In this document: one piece after another, positions 38,531 to 47,598 of the stretch
How positions within the stretch are numbered: position 1 is the stretch's first letter
Layout of the letters: each line of letters opens with the position of its first letter
DNA from: Lachnospiraceae bacterium
GTDB taxonomy: Bacteria; Bacillota; Clostridia; Lachnospirales; Lachnospiraceae
Direction of reading: 5' to 3'
Assembly (NCBI GenBank): GCA_024696945.1
Contig: JAILGF010000104.1
Coordinates: 60,938 to 124,937, forward strand
DNA length: 64,000 nucleotides
Program-made: the position numbers and the translations under genes
The notes under the pieces: model-generated
Told to the model about the DNA's origin: nothing
Database searches by the model: none
The model's input: only the letters and a program-made list of their open reading frames with translations

Positions 38531-39670
38531 TCAATCGATGTAATCTTCAAACCCATTTGTCAGCTTAACTGAACCGTCTTTATATATGAATTCCGCTTCA
38601 AAGCCCCCTACAGTATCGATCTCACTGCTCATTTTCAGTATCTCAAGAGTATCCTCATATCCGGCAATAAAGCATGCAGTACTCAGAATATCGGCATCTA
38701 TTCCTGAATTACACAGTATAGTAACCGATACCAGATCGGTTTCAATAGGAAAGCCCGTTTTTGTATCTAAAATATGGTGATAAAGAATACCGTCTTTTTC
38801 AAATGAGCGTTCATAAATACCCGATGTAACAACAGCTCTGTTCTTGACTTTCATAACAGCAGCATATCCGCTGTTGCTACTATCATCCTCAAAAGGCGAT
38901 TTTATTGCGATCTTAAAATAACCGTTATCATCCGTGGTTTTACCGGCCGGCTTTTCGCCTAAGCACTGGACATTCCCCCCAAGTGAAAGAACGGCAGATC
39001 TATAGCCCTTGCTTTTCAGATACTCACAAAGTCTGTCTCCTATATATCCCTTTGCGGCCGAACCCAAGTCGATCATCATGCCTTCGGGAATTTCAATCCT
39101 GTATCTATCATTATCTGCCTCGTCTTTACCTTCTTGCGAGCTGTCTCCTCCGTTAAGGTTATTGTCACCGACTCTTCCAAGAAGCCTGATACTCTTATAA
39201 TCTACGTTTTTTAGTGCTTCTTCGATTTCATTGTTACTTGGGATCTTATTCTCGCCGTTTTGAAAATTCCATAGTTCACTTACAGGCCTTATGCTAATAT
39301 CATATCTTCCATCCAGGAGCCTGCAATATTCCAGTGCTCTGCTTATGCATTGATAAAGATCCTTTGATACCTCACTGGTCTCCCCGTGATTCAGCTTATA
39401 CAGTTCACTCTCGCTGTCGGTAGCGCTGAAAATCTTTTCATACCCGGCACATTCATCCATAAGTTCATTTATAATGGCATTGCTCTGTGTTCCATATACC
39501 GTGAAAGAAACGACCGTATCAAAATAAAAGCCGGAACCGGAAACACTTTTGCTTCCGGGATCACGGCTATCACAACCATTGTTAATGAACATTGTCAAAA
39601 TGCTTATGACAAGGAGACATAGAACTGTTCTGTGTCTCCGTTTTAGCAACAAACTCCTATACTTCCACAT
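38531..39670 (-). CDS. apbE: FAD:protein FMN transferase ApbE, probable lipoprotein
   Basis: FYFDTVVSFTVYGTQ, GRYDISIRPVSELWNF, IDLGSAAKGYIGDRLCEYLKSKG, VTSGIYERSFEKDGILYHHILDTKTGFP; hydrophobic N-terminus before Cys. Confidence 0.93.
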   Translation of the reverse strand: MWKYRSLLLKRRHRTVLCLLVISILTMFINNGCDSRDPGSKSVSGSGFYFDTVVSFTVYGTQSNAIINELMDECAGYEKIFSATDSESELYKLNHGETSEVSKDLYQCISRALEYCRLLDGRYDISIRPVSELWNFQNGENKIPSNNEIEEALKNVDYKSIRLLGRVGDNNLNGGDSSQEGKDEADNDRYRIEIPEGMMIDLGSAAKGYIGDRLCEYLKSKGYRSAVLSLGGNVQCLGEKPAGKTTDDNGYFKIAIKSPFEDDSSNSGYAAVMKVKNRAVVTSGIYERSFEKDGILYHHILDTKTGFPIETDLVSVTILCNSGIDADILSTACFIAGYEDTLEILKMSSEIDTVGGFEAEFIYKDGSVKLTNGFEDYID

Positions 39671-40683
39671 ATGGCACCTCCGCCTCCGCAGAAAACGTTA
39701 AAGAACAACATAGCCAAACCTATCTTTAAGCAGGTATTGCCGCTGTTATTCTTCTGTGGAACGAACATCTCGTTCATGCCCCTGTAATGTATGGTACCGC
39801 TCTGTATACCGTTAATAAGCTCGTCATATTCAGGCCTTTGCGGCTGCATGGCCTTTGCGGTCCTTGCATGATTAAGTGCAGTGATGCTGTTGCCAAGCCC
39901 AAGATTGGCTATAGCACTGTAATAATACCATACATCATTTCTGTTCTTCATGCTGTTAAGAATATCCCATGCTTCAAAGAAGCTGCGCTTATTAAGCTTC
40001 TGTGCAACCGTATTGAGTATGCTGTCAACATCTTCGTTAACAGATACATCAGGTCCGTAAGAGCTGTTATACTGGTTATAATTGTAGTTCCCGCTGTAAT
40101 AACCGCTTCCGCCGTTTGAATTATTGTTAGAGCTTCCGGTGTTCCTTGAATAACTGTAACCACCGTTACCGCTGTAATAGCCGTTAGTTCCCGTACCGTA
40201 CCCCGAATTATTGTTATAGGTGCTGCTATTGCTGCTGTAGTTATTATCGTTGTTAGAGCTGTTATTATTCCATGTACTGTTCCAGAAGCTTGATTTAAAG
40301 TTGTTTCTTTCTTTCTCAGCCGTACGTGAATTATTGTTCCAGGATGAACTGCTGCTCCATGAAGAATTCGAAGACTGTGAACTGCTGTTCCATGAAGAAC
40401 CGCTCGACTGCGAACCGCTGTTCCATGAAGAACTTCCCGTCTCCGATCTTTCGGATTGGTTGCGCCGATAGTCATTAGGTCCGCCTATACCTAAGCTTCT
40501 TTCATGCATTATCTGCTCATAAGCCTGCTGTACTTTTTTAAAGGTCTCTTCAGCGGCAGCCTTATTCGGATTATTCAGATTGTTATCGGGGTGGTACTGC
40601 TTGCTAAGCTGGCGATACGCCTTTTTTACAGTCTGGTCGTCATCATACTTGCCTACTCCCAGCACCATGTACGGATCTAACAT
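39643..40683 (-). CDS. J-domain (DnaJ) protein with Ser/Asn/Trp- and Tyr/Gly/Asn-rich central region and Cys/Gly-rich hydrophobic tail
   Basis: YMVLGVGKYDDDQTVKKAYRQLSKQYHPDNN (HPD motif); SSWNSGSQSSGSSWNSSSQSSNSSWSS; tail IGLAMLFFNVFCGGGGAICGSIGVCC. Confidence 0.88.
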   Translation of the reverse strand: MLDPYMVLGVGKYDDDQTVKKAYRQLSKQYHPDNNLNNPNKAAAEETFKKVQQAYEQIMHERSLGIGGPNDYRRNQSERSETGSSSWNSGSQSSGSSWNSSSQSSNSSWSSSSSWNNNSRTAEKERNNFKSSFWNSTWNNNSSNNDNNYSSNSSTYNNNSGYGTGTNGYYSGNGGYSYSRNTGSSNNNSNGGSGYYSGNYNYNQYNSSYGPDVSVNEDVDSILNTVAQKLNKRSFFEAWDILNSMKNRNDVWYYYSAIANLGLGNSITALNHARTAKAMQPQRPEYDELINGIQSGTIHYRGMNEMFVPQKNNSGNTCLKIGLAMLFFNVFCGGGGAICGSIGVCC

Positions 40684-40715
40684 ATATGTCCAAGACCTTT
40701 CTCATCAATGATAAA

Positions 40716-41543
40716 TCAAACCTGTTGCCTGTCTCTTTTCGGTGCGGTACACATTTCAAAGCCGGTCCAGACACCCGAATACAGAATATTCTGTAAAATA
40801 TCGTTATTTTCAACGATCGGAAGCACCTCGTAATTTCTTGTACATTCGGACATAGTAAGGGTGAGCATCTCTTCTACCGTGTCCCTGTCGTTTCCGATCC
40901 CCTTCAATGCATTGAACCGCCCGTTCTGCATATCCTTTTCATAATCACAGTATGCGTCAAGAATGTACAGGTACTTTCCCAGGAAAAAGCCCATCTTCTC
41001 AAGGTATGTCTGCCATTCGTCCTTCTTAAACAGGAACAGCTCGGCCATTATCCTGCCAAAACAGCCCGATGTAAGGTCTATGTTTTCCTCTCCGGCACTC
41101 TCATATGCCTCAAGAGCCTTAAGCTCCTTCTCAATATTGGCTGACTTTTCCGGATATTTTTCCATTACTCTCTTGGCTCTGGATTTTAAAGCCCTAGCAA
41201 CTCTCTTCTTTTTCCTATTCTTCTCATCATTCCAGTCATCAAGGTATTTATAATAAGTAAGAAGGATATTCATTTCCGAAGCATATTCGGTATATTCATT
41301 TCTTCTAGTTTTATGCTTACTGAAGGGATGTACGATGCACCTGCATTCGGAAATTGTCGTATTATCCTCATACAATCCGTCTAAGAGGATTGCAAGAAAC
41401 GTAAGATCATAATTTAACGTAAGCTGTCCCCTGAATCCGAAGGATTCCTTCAGATCCCTGCAGAGTCCGCAATAATATGACCTGTACAGTTCAAAATCCT
41501 TGATCTTTATTTCCGGTTTGTTTAATACCACATAGCCAAACAT
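40716..41543 (-). CDS. DUF5685 family protein
   Basis: MFGYVVLNKPEIKIKDFELYRSYYCGLCRDLKESFGFRGQLTLNYDLTFLAILLDGLY. Confidence 0.8.
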   Translation of the reverse strand: MFGYVVLNKPEIKIKDFELYRSYYCGLCRDLKESFGFRGQLTLNYDLTFLAILLDGLYEDNTTISECRCIVHPFSKHKTRRNEYTEYASEMNILLTYYKYLDDWNDEKNRKKKRVARALKSRAKRVMEKYPEKSANIEKELKALEAYESAGEENIDLTSGCFGRIMAELFLFKKDEWQTYLEKMGFFLGKYLYILDAYCDYEKDMQNGRFNALKGIGNDRDTVEEMLTLTMSECTRNYEVLPIVENNDILQNILYSGVWTGFEMCTAPKRDRQQV

Positions 41544-41567
41544 ACTTGCTCCACTTTCTTTTAACCG

Positions 41568-41777
41568 TCAGCTTTTAGCTTCAAATACCTTTCCGCAGCG
41601 TCTGCAGGTAATCTCTACCCTCCCGCTGCCTTTCGGGACACGTAAAAGCTGTCCGCACTCCGGACATTTGAAAACTCTGTATGTTACCTTATCATATTTT
41701 GTGTCATTATTCAACTCTTTATTTCTAAACGGATTGATCCCCTGTATCAGATCGGTAAACCTTCCTCCCATAAACAC
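41568..41777 (-). CDS. Small zinc-ribbon protein
   Basis: YRVFKCPECGQLLRVPKGSGRVEITCRRCGKVFEAKS (CxxC...CxxC). Confidence 0.85.
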   Translation of the reverse strand: MFMGGRFTDLIQGINPFRNKELNNDTKYDKVTYRVFKCPECGQLLRVPKGSGRVEITCRRCGKVFEAKS

Positions 41778-41790
41778 CCCTAAAAACTTT

Positions 41791-42903
41791 TCAGATATAG
41801 AACATGAGCACGGTATTTCTTATAAAGCCCGATTTAAAAAATCCGTGACGCAGCATAATAAGCCTCTTCAAAATCGGATTGTACTCATTAAGCTTACAGA
41901 AACGCCTTAAAACCTTAAGCCTTCTCTTTTTTATATAAGACCCGTAGCATCTGTAAAAACAGTCGGCTTGAGCGATCGTCTCGTTAAGTCGCCTCTTAAT
42001 ATCCTCAACATCTTCGGCACGTTTCCTGATATAGCTTATAAAATCACCCTGTCCGACCTGGTTTGCACTATGCTGTCTGTACATAACGGTAGGCACATGA
42101 TAAAACCTCACACTTCCGAATCCCGCACAGATAAGCGCCATCCACCAATCATGGAACCTGATATAATCATAATCGTTTCTGAATTTAAACCTGTTCTGCT
42201 GTGAAGGGAACGTAATTCTTAAAACATCCGCAGCCGCCTGATTTACGATAGTGGTACAGCCGACAGCCTTATTTTCCATAAGGAGATGTCCAAGGTCACA
42301 TTTACCTGCTCTCATATGATTTGTCTTGTAAAAAGACTTTTCCACAAACTTAAGCTCTTCATCAACAAGAATTGCATCAGTAAAGACCATGGACGGCTTA
42401 TGCCTGCCTCTGATCCTTTCAAGCTTTTTAATCTTTTTTACCGAAAGGAATATCTTATCCATCAGCCAGAAATCATCCTGATCGGCAAACATATAGTACT
42501 GAGTGCATTTCACACCGCTTCTTTTTGTAAGCGGGTGTCTGATAAAGCCGGCAGCGGACCCAGTTATCTTTTTGATCTTTTCAAGCTTCGGTCCCCTTAC
42601 CTTCTGCTTATAGCCATTAATTATCTTAAGTTTGGAATCTGCGGCCACTTTAGCCGATACACGGCTCAGGTTATAAAGAAAGCTCATTGTCGAGCCCATA
42701 TTATACCTGTTCTTTTTAGCAAAAATCGTGTGCTTATATTTTTCCGCATAAGAGGAAGCGATGCTAAAGCTTGAATCCGTCGATCCGTCATCAAAGATAT
42801 ATAACTTCCAATTATCCGATGTAGACTTTATTATCGAGTTTATCTGGTCATCCAGATACTTCTCACCGTTATATACCGACATTATGATGTTAACATTATA
42901 CAT
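41791..42903 (-). CDS. Family 2 glycosyltransferase
   Basis: VNIIMSVYNGEKYLDDQINSIIKST...LYIFDDGSTDSSFSIA; FADQDDFWLMDK. Confidence 0.92.
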   Translation of the reverse strand: MYNVNIIMSVYNGEKYLDDQINSIIKSTSDNWKLYIFDDGSTDSSFSIASSYAEKYKHTIFAKKNRYNMGSTMSFLYNLSRVSAKVAADSKLKIINGYKQKVRGPKLEKIKKITGSAAGFIRHPLTKRSGVKCTQYYMFADQDDFWLMDKIFLSVKKIKKLERIRGRHKPSMVFTDAILVDEELKFVEKSFYKTNHMRAGKCDLGHLLMENKAVGCTTIVNQAAADVLRITFPSQQNRFKFRNDYDYIRFHDWWMALICAGFGSVRFYHVPTVMYRQHSANQVGQGDFISYIRKRAEDVEDIKRRLNETIAQADCFYRCYGSYIKKRRLKVLRRFCKLNEYNPILKRLIMLRHGFFKSGFIRNTVLMFYI

Positions 42904-42917
42904 GATCGAATACCCCT

Positions 42918-43808
42918 TTATTTTCCAAACATCTTTCCGATCTTAAACCCTGCGAAGCGGAATCCGCAATCCGCGATAAAAGAGATTGCCTCTGTAATAC
43001 TTCCCTGTTTCAGACAATAGGAAAGTCCGTTCTTAACAAACTTCATCCCTTCATCCTCGGAGCTAAGCCCCGCAAAAACCTCAGGATGCTGTTTCTGTGA
43101 TCTTGCCAGTTCCCTGTTACGTCTAAACTGATCCCTTAAAGAAAGATTATGCGAGTGATAAACAAGCGCTTCAGCGTCATAACTGATCATATATCCGTTT
43201 GACAGAGCTTTATGTGCATAGATCATATCTTCATTAAAGTTTACGTTTCTCTCAAAGCCTCCGAGTTCATTGAAAACTCTCATGTCATACATGGCACAGA
43301 CATCGGAGCAGAAAATAGCTTTTATCTTTCCTTTGTCAAGAAGGGCCTTATCTTTTATCGAGGATTCCGGAGGATAGTTATAATTTCTTGCATACTTTTC
43401 TTTTATCGATGCGTTCTTATACGGAAGCTGTCTTGCATAACAAACGGCAACCTGCTTTTTCTTAAACTGCTTTAACATACTGTCTGCAAGATGAATATCC
43501 ACAGGCACCGCGTCCTGAGTCATAAAGAGGCAATAAGGTGAAACCACTGTCTCCGCAGCCTTCTGTCTGGTACCGCCATGATTAAACTCATCCTTTAAAA
43601 CTGCAGTTACGGAAATTCCCTTGTCAGCCAGTCCTGCTTCCTTTAGTCCCTTTAACAGTTCCGGCTCTCCGAAGCTTTCAGTCACAGTAAGATATATATT
43701 TATTTTATACGGTGTTTTTTCCTGTCTCAACAATCTGTCTAAAACCTTATAAAGCCTTGCATCCGGATTGCATACAGGTATCACAGCCTCGTAATCTTCC
43801 ATGATCAA
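42918..43808 (-). CDS. Family 2 glycosyltransferase (rhamnosyltransferase-like)
   Basis: YEAVIPVCNPDARLYKVLDRLLRQ...FNHGGTRQKAAETVVSPYCLFMTQDAVPVD; ELGGFERNVNFNEDMIYAHKALSNGY. Confidence 0.9.
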   Translation of the reverse strand: MIMEDYEAVIPVCNPDARLYKVLDRLLRQEKTPYKINIYLTVTESFGEPELLKGLKEAGLADKGISVTAVLKDEFNHGGTRQKAAETVVSPYCLFMTQDAVPVDIHLADSMLKQFKKKQVAVCYARQLPYKNASIKEKYARNYNYPPESSIKDKALLDKGKIKAIFCSDVCAMYDMRVFNELGGFERNVNFNEDMIYAHKALSNGYMISYDAEALVYHSHNLSLRDQFRRNRELARSQKQHPEVFAGLSSEDEGMKFVKNGLSYCLKQGSITEAISFIADCGFRFAGFKIGKMFGK

Positions 43809-43838
43809 AGATTTTCACCCTTTTCCTCTAAAATAAAA

Positions 43839-43875
43839 GCCACACAATATGATAAGTATATCACATTCGTGTGGC
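43839..43875 (-). terminator. Likely intrinsic terminator downstream of the coiled-coil gene
   Basis: GCCACAC...GTGTGGC inverted repeat followed by TTTTATTTTA on the minus strand. Confidence 0.6.
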
Positions 43876-43915
43876 AGGTAACACATTCATTCTATTAAAA
43901 AAACATTAAATATAC

Positions 43916-44629
43916 TTAATATTGATCAAAGGTTCCCGCAGGAAAATCATATTCACCGTCATCATCAGGATTTTCAAAATACTCGGCATTACCGTCATCC
44001 TGAGGAACAGCGCCGTTGATCTGGTTAGGATCGGCAAAAACTCCTTCAGGACTCTGTTTTGCTTCACGAAGCTCTTCCTGATTCTGTTGAAGAGCGGCAA
44101 GATTGCTTTTCAAAGCTCCGACAAGTCTGTCGGAATTATCTTTAGCTTCCCTGTATGCGGTTGCCACAATCTTTTCAATAGTATCAAGGATATCGTCAGC
44201 GTAGTTCATTGCGCCGGTCTTAATTGTTCCTGAATACTGCTCGGCATCGGCAATAATCTTTTCTGCCTGAACCTTTGCATTCTGAACCATCTTATTAGCC
44301 TGTTCGTAGGCACTCTTCATTATTTCGGTCTCTTCTACGAGCTGTTGTGCACGAACCTTTCCGTCTTCTTCTATCTGAACGGCCTTTTTGTTTGCATCGT
44401 CAACGATCTCAAGTGCATCTTCGTTTGCTTTCTTTATTATGTTTTCACGATTTGCGATTATCTTCTGGCAGCGCTTGATCTCATCGGGGATATGAAGTCT
44501 CAGTTCATCCAAGTAACTGAATACATCCTCTTTCTGCAGAACTATCTTGCTCTGTGTGATATTCATCTTTGCCGATTCAACATAATCGTAAAACTCGTTG
44601 ATAATTTCCTCGATTCTTGACTGTGACAT
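43916..44629 (-). CDS. Coiled-coil (DivIVA/F0F1-b-like) protein of unknown function downstream of coaD
   Basis: Long heptad-rich region (IKKANEDALEIVDDANKKAVQIEEDGKVRAQQLVEETEIMKSAYEQANKMVQNAKVQAEKIIADAEQ). Confidence 0.65.
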   Translation of the reverse strand: MSQSRIEEIINEFYDYVESAKMNITQSKIVLQKEDVFSYLDELRLHIPDEIKRCQKIIANRENIIKKANEDALEIVDDANKKAVQIEEDGKVRAQQLVEETEIMKSAYEQANKMVQNAKVQAEKIIADAEQYSGTIKTGAMNYADDILDTIEKIVATAYREAKDNSDRLVGALKSNLAALQQNQEELREAKQSPEGVFADPNQINGAVPQDDGNAEYFENPDDDGEYDFPAGTFDQY

Positions 44630-44675
44630 TTTTCAAATCCTCCTAAGATAAATAAATATATACTGAACAAAACCC

Positions 44676-45170
44676 TTATTGTTTCTTAATGCGTTCTTTA
44701 ACCTTTCGGAACAGGTCATCGGCTATATCGGCCGGGATCAGCCCGCTTACGTCACCGCCGTAAAGAGCAATTTCCTTGGCAATACTCGAACTTACATAAG
44801 AATACTCCTGTGACGTGGTAAAGAAGATCGTATCTATATCGGGATTAAGCCTATGATTGATCTGGGCGATCTGAAGCTCATATTCAAAGTCCGTAATAGC
44901 ACGAAGCCCACGGACTATAACGCTTGCTCCGATCTTTTTGCCGAAATCAACGGTAAGCCCGTCAAAGCTTTCAACAACGACATTGGGGAGGTCCTTGGTA
45001 ACCTTCTCTATAAGATCCATTCTTTCATCGACACTGAACCATGGATGCTTAGCCGAATTCGGAAGAACTCCGATAACAAGCCGGTCGCAAACTCCCGCTG
45101 CCCTTTTTATGATATCAAGATGCCCGAGAGTAACAGGATCAAAGGTTCCCGGATATAACGCAATTTTCAA
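44676..45170 (-). CDS. coaD: Phosphopantetheine adenylyltransferase
   Basis: ALYPGTFDPVTLGHLDIIKRAAG, VIVRGLRAITDFEYELQIAQINHRL, YSYVSSSIAKEIALYGGDVSGLIP. Confidence 0.97.
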   Translation of the reverse strand: MKIALYPGTFDPVTLGHLDIIKRAAGVCDRLVIGVLPNSAKHPWFSVDERMDLIEKVTKDLPNVVVESFDGLTVDFGKKIGASVIVRGLRAITDFEYELQIAQINHRLNPDIDTIFFTTSQEYSYVSSSIAKEIALYGGDVSGLIPADIADDLFRKVKERIKKQ

Positions 45171-45203
45171 CTCAATATACCTCCTTATATGATTATAACC
45201 AAT

Positions 45204-45764
45204 TTATGATTTATATGCAATAAAAATATGCTTATTTGACCCGTAATTTTTTTCACGGACTATTTCCATGTTTGTACCTTCAAGATAATCAAATTCCGTT
45301 TCCGAAGAAGCTTCTACGATTATCCGTCCGTCCTCCTTAAGGACAGGATAGCTTTGAATTGCCGTAAGCACATCTCTTTCAAGGCCCTTGTTGTAAGGAG
45401 GATCCATAAATATCAGATCGAATTTCTTTCCCATTGTATAAAGCTTGCTGACAGCACTTGCAGCACTCATACGGTAGATATCATATTTCATGTCAAGACC
45501 GTTAAGCACTTCAACATTCTTCTTTATACAATCAATGGCATTTTTACCGTCATCGACAAATACCGCCGAAGCGGCTCCTCGGCTTAAAGCCTCGATCCCT
45601 ATCTGACCGGTGCCCGAAAACAGATCAAGGAAATCAGAACCGAAAATGTCGGGAGCCAGTATATTGAACAATGTTTCCTTGATCCTATCGGGAGTCGGTC
45701 TTATCTCCATTCCCGAAGGAGACTGCAGTTTTCTTCTTGCCGAAGATCCTGAAATTACGCGCAT
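45204..45764 (-). CDS. rsmD: 16S rRNA (guanine(966)-N(2))-methyltransferase RsmD
   Basis: MRVISGSSARRKLQSPSGMEIRPTPDRIKETLFNIL, DLFSGTGQIGIEALSRGA, IFMDPPYNKG. Confidence 0.95.
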   Translation of the reverse strand: MRVISGSSARRKLQSPSGMEIRPTPDRIKETLFNILAPDIFGSDFLDLFSGTGQIGIEALSRGAASAVFVDDGKNAIDCIKKNVEVLNGLDMKYDIYRMSAASAVSKLYTMGKKFDLIFMDPPYNKGLERDVLTAIQSYPVLKEDGRIIVEASSETEFDYLEGTNMEIVREKNYGSNKHIFIAYKS

Positions 45765-45778
45765 CCGTAAACACCACC

Positions 45779-47596
45779 TTATCGTTCATCCAGCAGCTTC
45801 TCAAAGCCTTCCTCTGAAAGCGGTCTGGAATAAATATTTCCCTGCATGTAATCGCAAGCGCATTTAATGAGATATTCCCTTTGCTCATCGCTCTCAACGC
45901 CTTCTGCAATAACCTCCAGATTCAGCTTACTGCCCATATTTACAACACATCTTATTATGATCTTGTCATTTTTATCAAGTTCATTTTTCAAAAGTGCCCT
46001 TCCGATCTTGATCCCGTCAGGTGACAGCTTAGTGAAGGTGTTAAGTGCCGAATAACCCGACCCAAAATTGTCGATATAGGTCTTAAACCCGCGTTCGCGG
46101 ACCTTTTCGATAAATGAAGCCACATCCTCGATCCTGGCAACAGCGATCCTTTCATCAACCTCAAAACAGATAAGCCCCGGATTTACGGGATATTTTTCAT
46201 ACAGAGAGTCAATAAAAGGGATAAGCCTGTCATCATAGAAATGCACGATGGACACGTTAACGGATACCGGAACGATATTCTTGCCTTCCTGCATCCTTTT
46301 TAAAACAAATTTAAATACCTGTTCGTAAACATAGTAATCCATTTTTACGACACATCCGTCACGCTCAAATATCGGAATAAAGTCATCGGGCATAAGCCTG
46401 TTATAATTGTCCTTCTTCCACCTTACAAGAGCCTCTGCACCGATTATCTCTAAGGTATCTGTCATTACCTGCGGCTGGTATTCAATGAAGAATTCACCGC
46501 CTTCTATTCCCTTTTTCATATCCGAGATATATTCAGCCCTTCTTTTCAGCTCAAATGCCATTGCCGGATCGTAGGTAAGGCAGCTGTGACCGTATTCGTG
46601 CTTACGCTGCTTTGCATATTTACGCGCGAGATTGGCATTGGAAATAGCCTGCTCGATATTCTCCATGCTGCTTCTTATAACATGCATGCCCACATTCACA
46701 CAAAGATTGCAGTCAAAATATTTTTCCGATAGTTTTTTAACGTAATCCTTTGATATTTCTTCAAGCTTATTTAAGAGATGTGCCTTTGTATAGGTTTTAT
46801 CACATTTGCATACGATAAGGAAATTATCGGAATGAGAACGGCAGCAGGAAATAACATATTTGGTGTAGCCATATATATCCCTTGCAACGTTTTCCAGGAA
46901 AGTATCGCCCTCTTCATGTCCGTATTTTTCATTTATAAACTTGAAATTGGTAAAATCCACACTTAATATAACCAGCTGTGCTCTTTCAAGCTCCTTAAGG
47001 TTTTCTTCGACCTCCATGCAGAAATATTCATATTTGGGAAGCCTTGTGGTATGATCATATACAGAGCTTACAATACCCGAAGACATTTCATTTATGGCTT
47101 TATGCCATTTTGAAAGGTAGAGGCATAGTATATCCCTGAATTTTAAAAACTCTTCTCTTTCTTTTTCGCTCCATACCCTTCCGGGTCTGTCATCAACAAA
47201 ATCAACGCATCCGATAAAGCATTCATTTTTATACATTTGAACGTGGAACAGAGATGCTGCCAGGTCTTTGCGTATAAGCTTTAGCGGACAGGGAACTCCC
47301 TTTTCAGCATTCCATTCCCATGTGCGATTTCCCGTAGGATTTCCCATAAGCCAGCCGTCCCAGACATCATCCGGGAATCTGGATTCACAGTTTAACAGTT
47401 CGTTTCTTCCATCCCTGCTCCATTCATATGTACAACAGAGGACCCGGTTTTCGGAGATAACCTCCTTAACGGCAATATAAGCAAGCCCCAGACTTTCGCC
47501 TATAGCCTGAAGCAGACTTTCCACCTTGTCGTTATCATAGGATTTGTCATTAATCTTTCCAGTTATTTCATCAAACAATGAATAACTATTTCCCAT
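45779..47596 (-). CDS. GAF-like/GGDEF/EAL domain protein with degenerate GGDEF and altered EAL motifs
   Basis: VDFTNFKFINEKYGHEEGDTFL, CRSHSDNFLIV in place of GGDEF; FIEYQPQVMTDTLEIIGAEALVRW, TYIDNFGSGYSAL, EVIAEGVES. Confidence 0.88.
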   Translation of the reverse strand: MGNSYSLFDEITGKINDKSYDNDKVESLLQAIGESLGLAYIAVKEVISENRVLCCTYEWSRDGRNELLNCESRFPDDVWDGWLMGNPTGNRTWEWNAEKGVPCPLKLIRKDLAASLFHVQMYKNECFIGCVDFVDDRPGRVWSEKEREEFLKFRDILCLYLSKWHKAINEMSSGIVSSVYDHTTRLPKYEYFCMEVEENLKELERAQLVILSVDFTNFKFINEKYGHEEGDTFLENVARDIYGYTKYVISCCRSHSDNFLIVCKCDKTYTKAHLLNKLEEISKDYVKKLSEKYFDCNLCVNVGMHVIRSSMENIEQAISNANLARKYAKQRKHEYGHSCLTYDPAMAFELKRRAEYISDMKKGIEGGEFFIEYQPQVMTDTLEIIGAEALVRWKKDNYNRLMPDDFIPIFERDGCVVKMDYYVYEQVFKFVLKRMQEGKNIVPVSVNVSIVHFYDDRLIPFIDSLYEKYPVNPGLICFEVDERIAVARIEDVASFIEKVRERGFKTYIDNFGSGYSALNTFTKLSPDGIKIGRALLKNELDKNDKIIIRCVVNMGSKLNLEVIAEGVESDEQREYLIKCACDYMQGNIYSRPLSEEGFEKLLDER

Positions 47597-47598
47597 AA

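Noticed and set aside
39948-40475. 175-aa minus-strand ORF within the DnaJ low-complexity region
   Set aside because: Alternate frame of the Ser/Asn/Trp repeat DNA; Thr/Ile/Ala-rich with no signals.
45685-45909. 74-aa minus-strand ORF overlapping rsmD start
   Set aside because: Alternate frame between rsmD and the GGDEF-EAL gene; no supporting motif.
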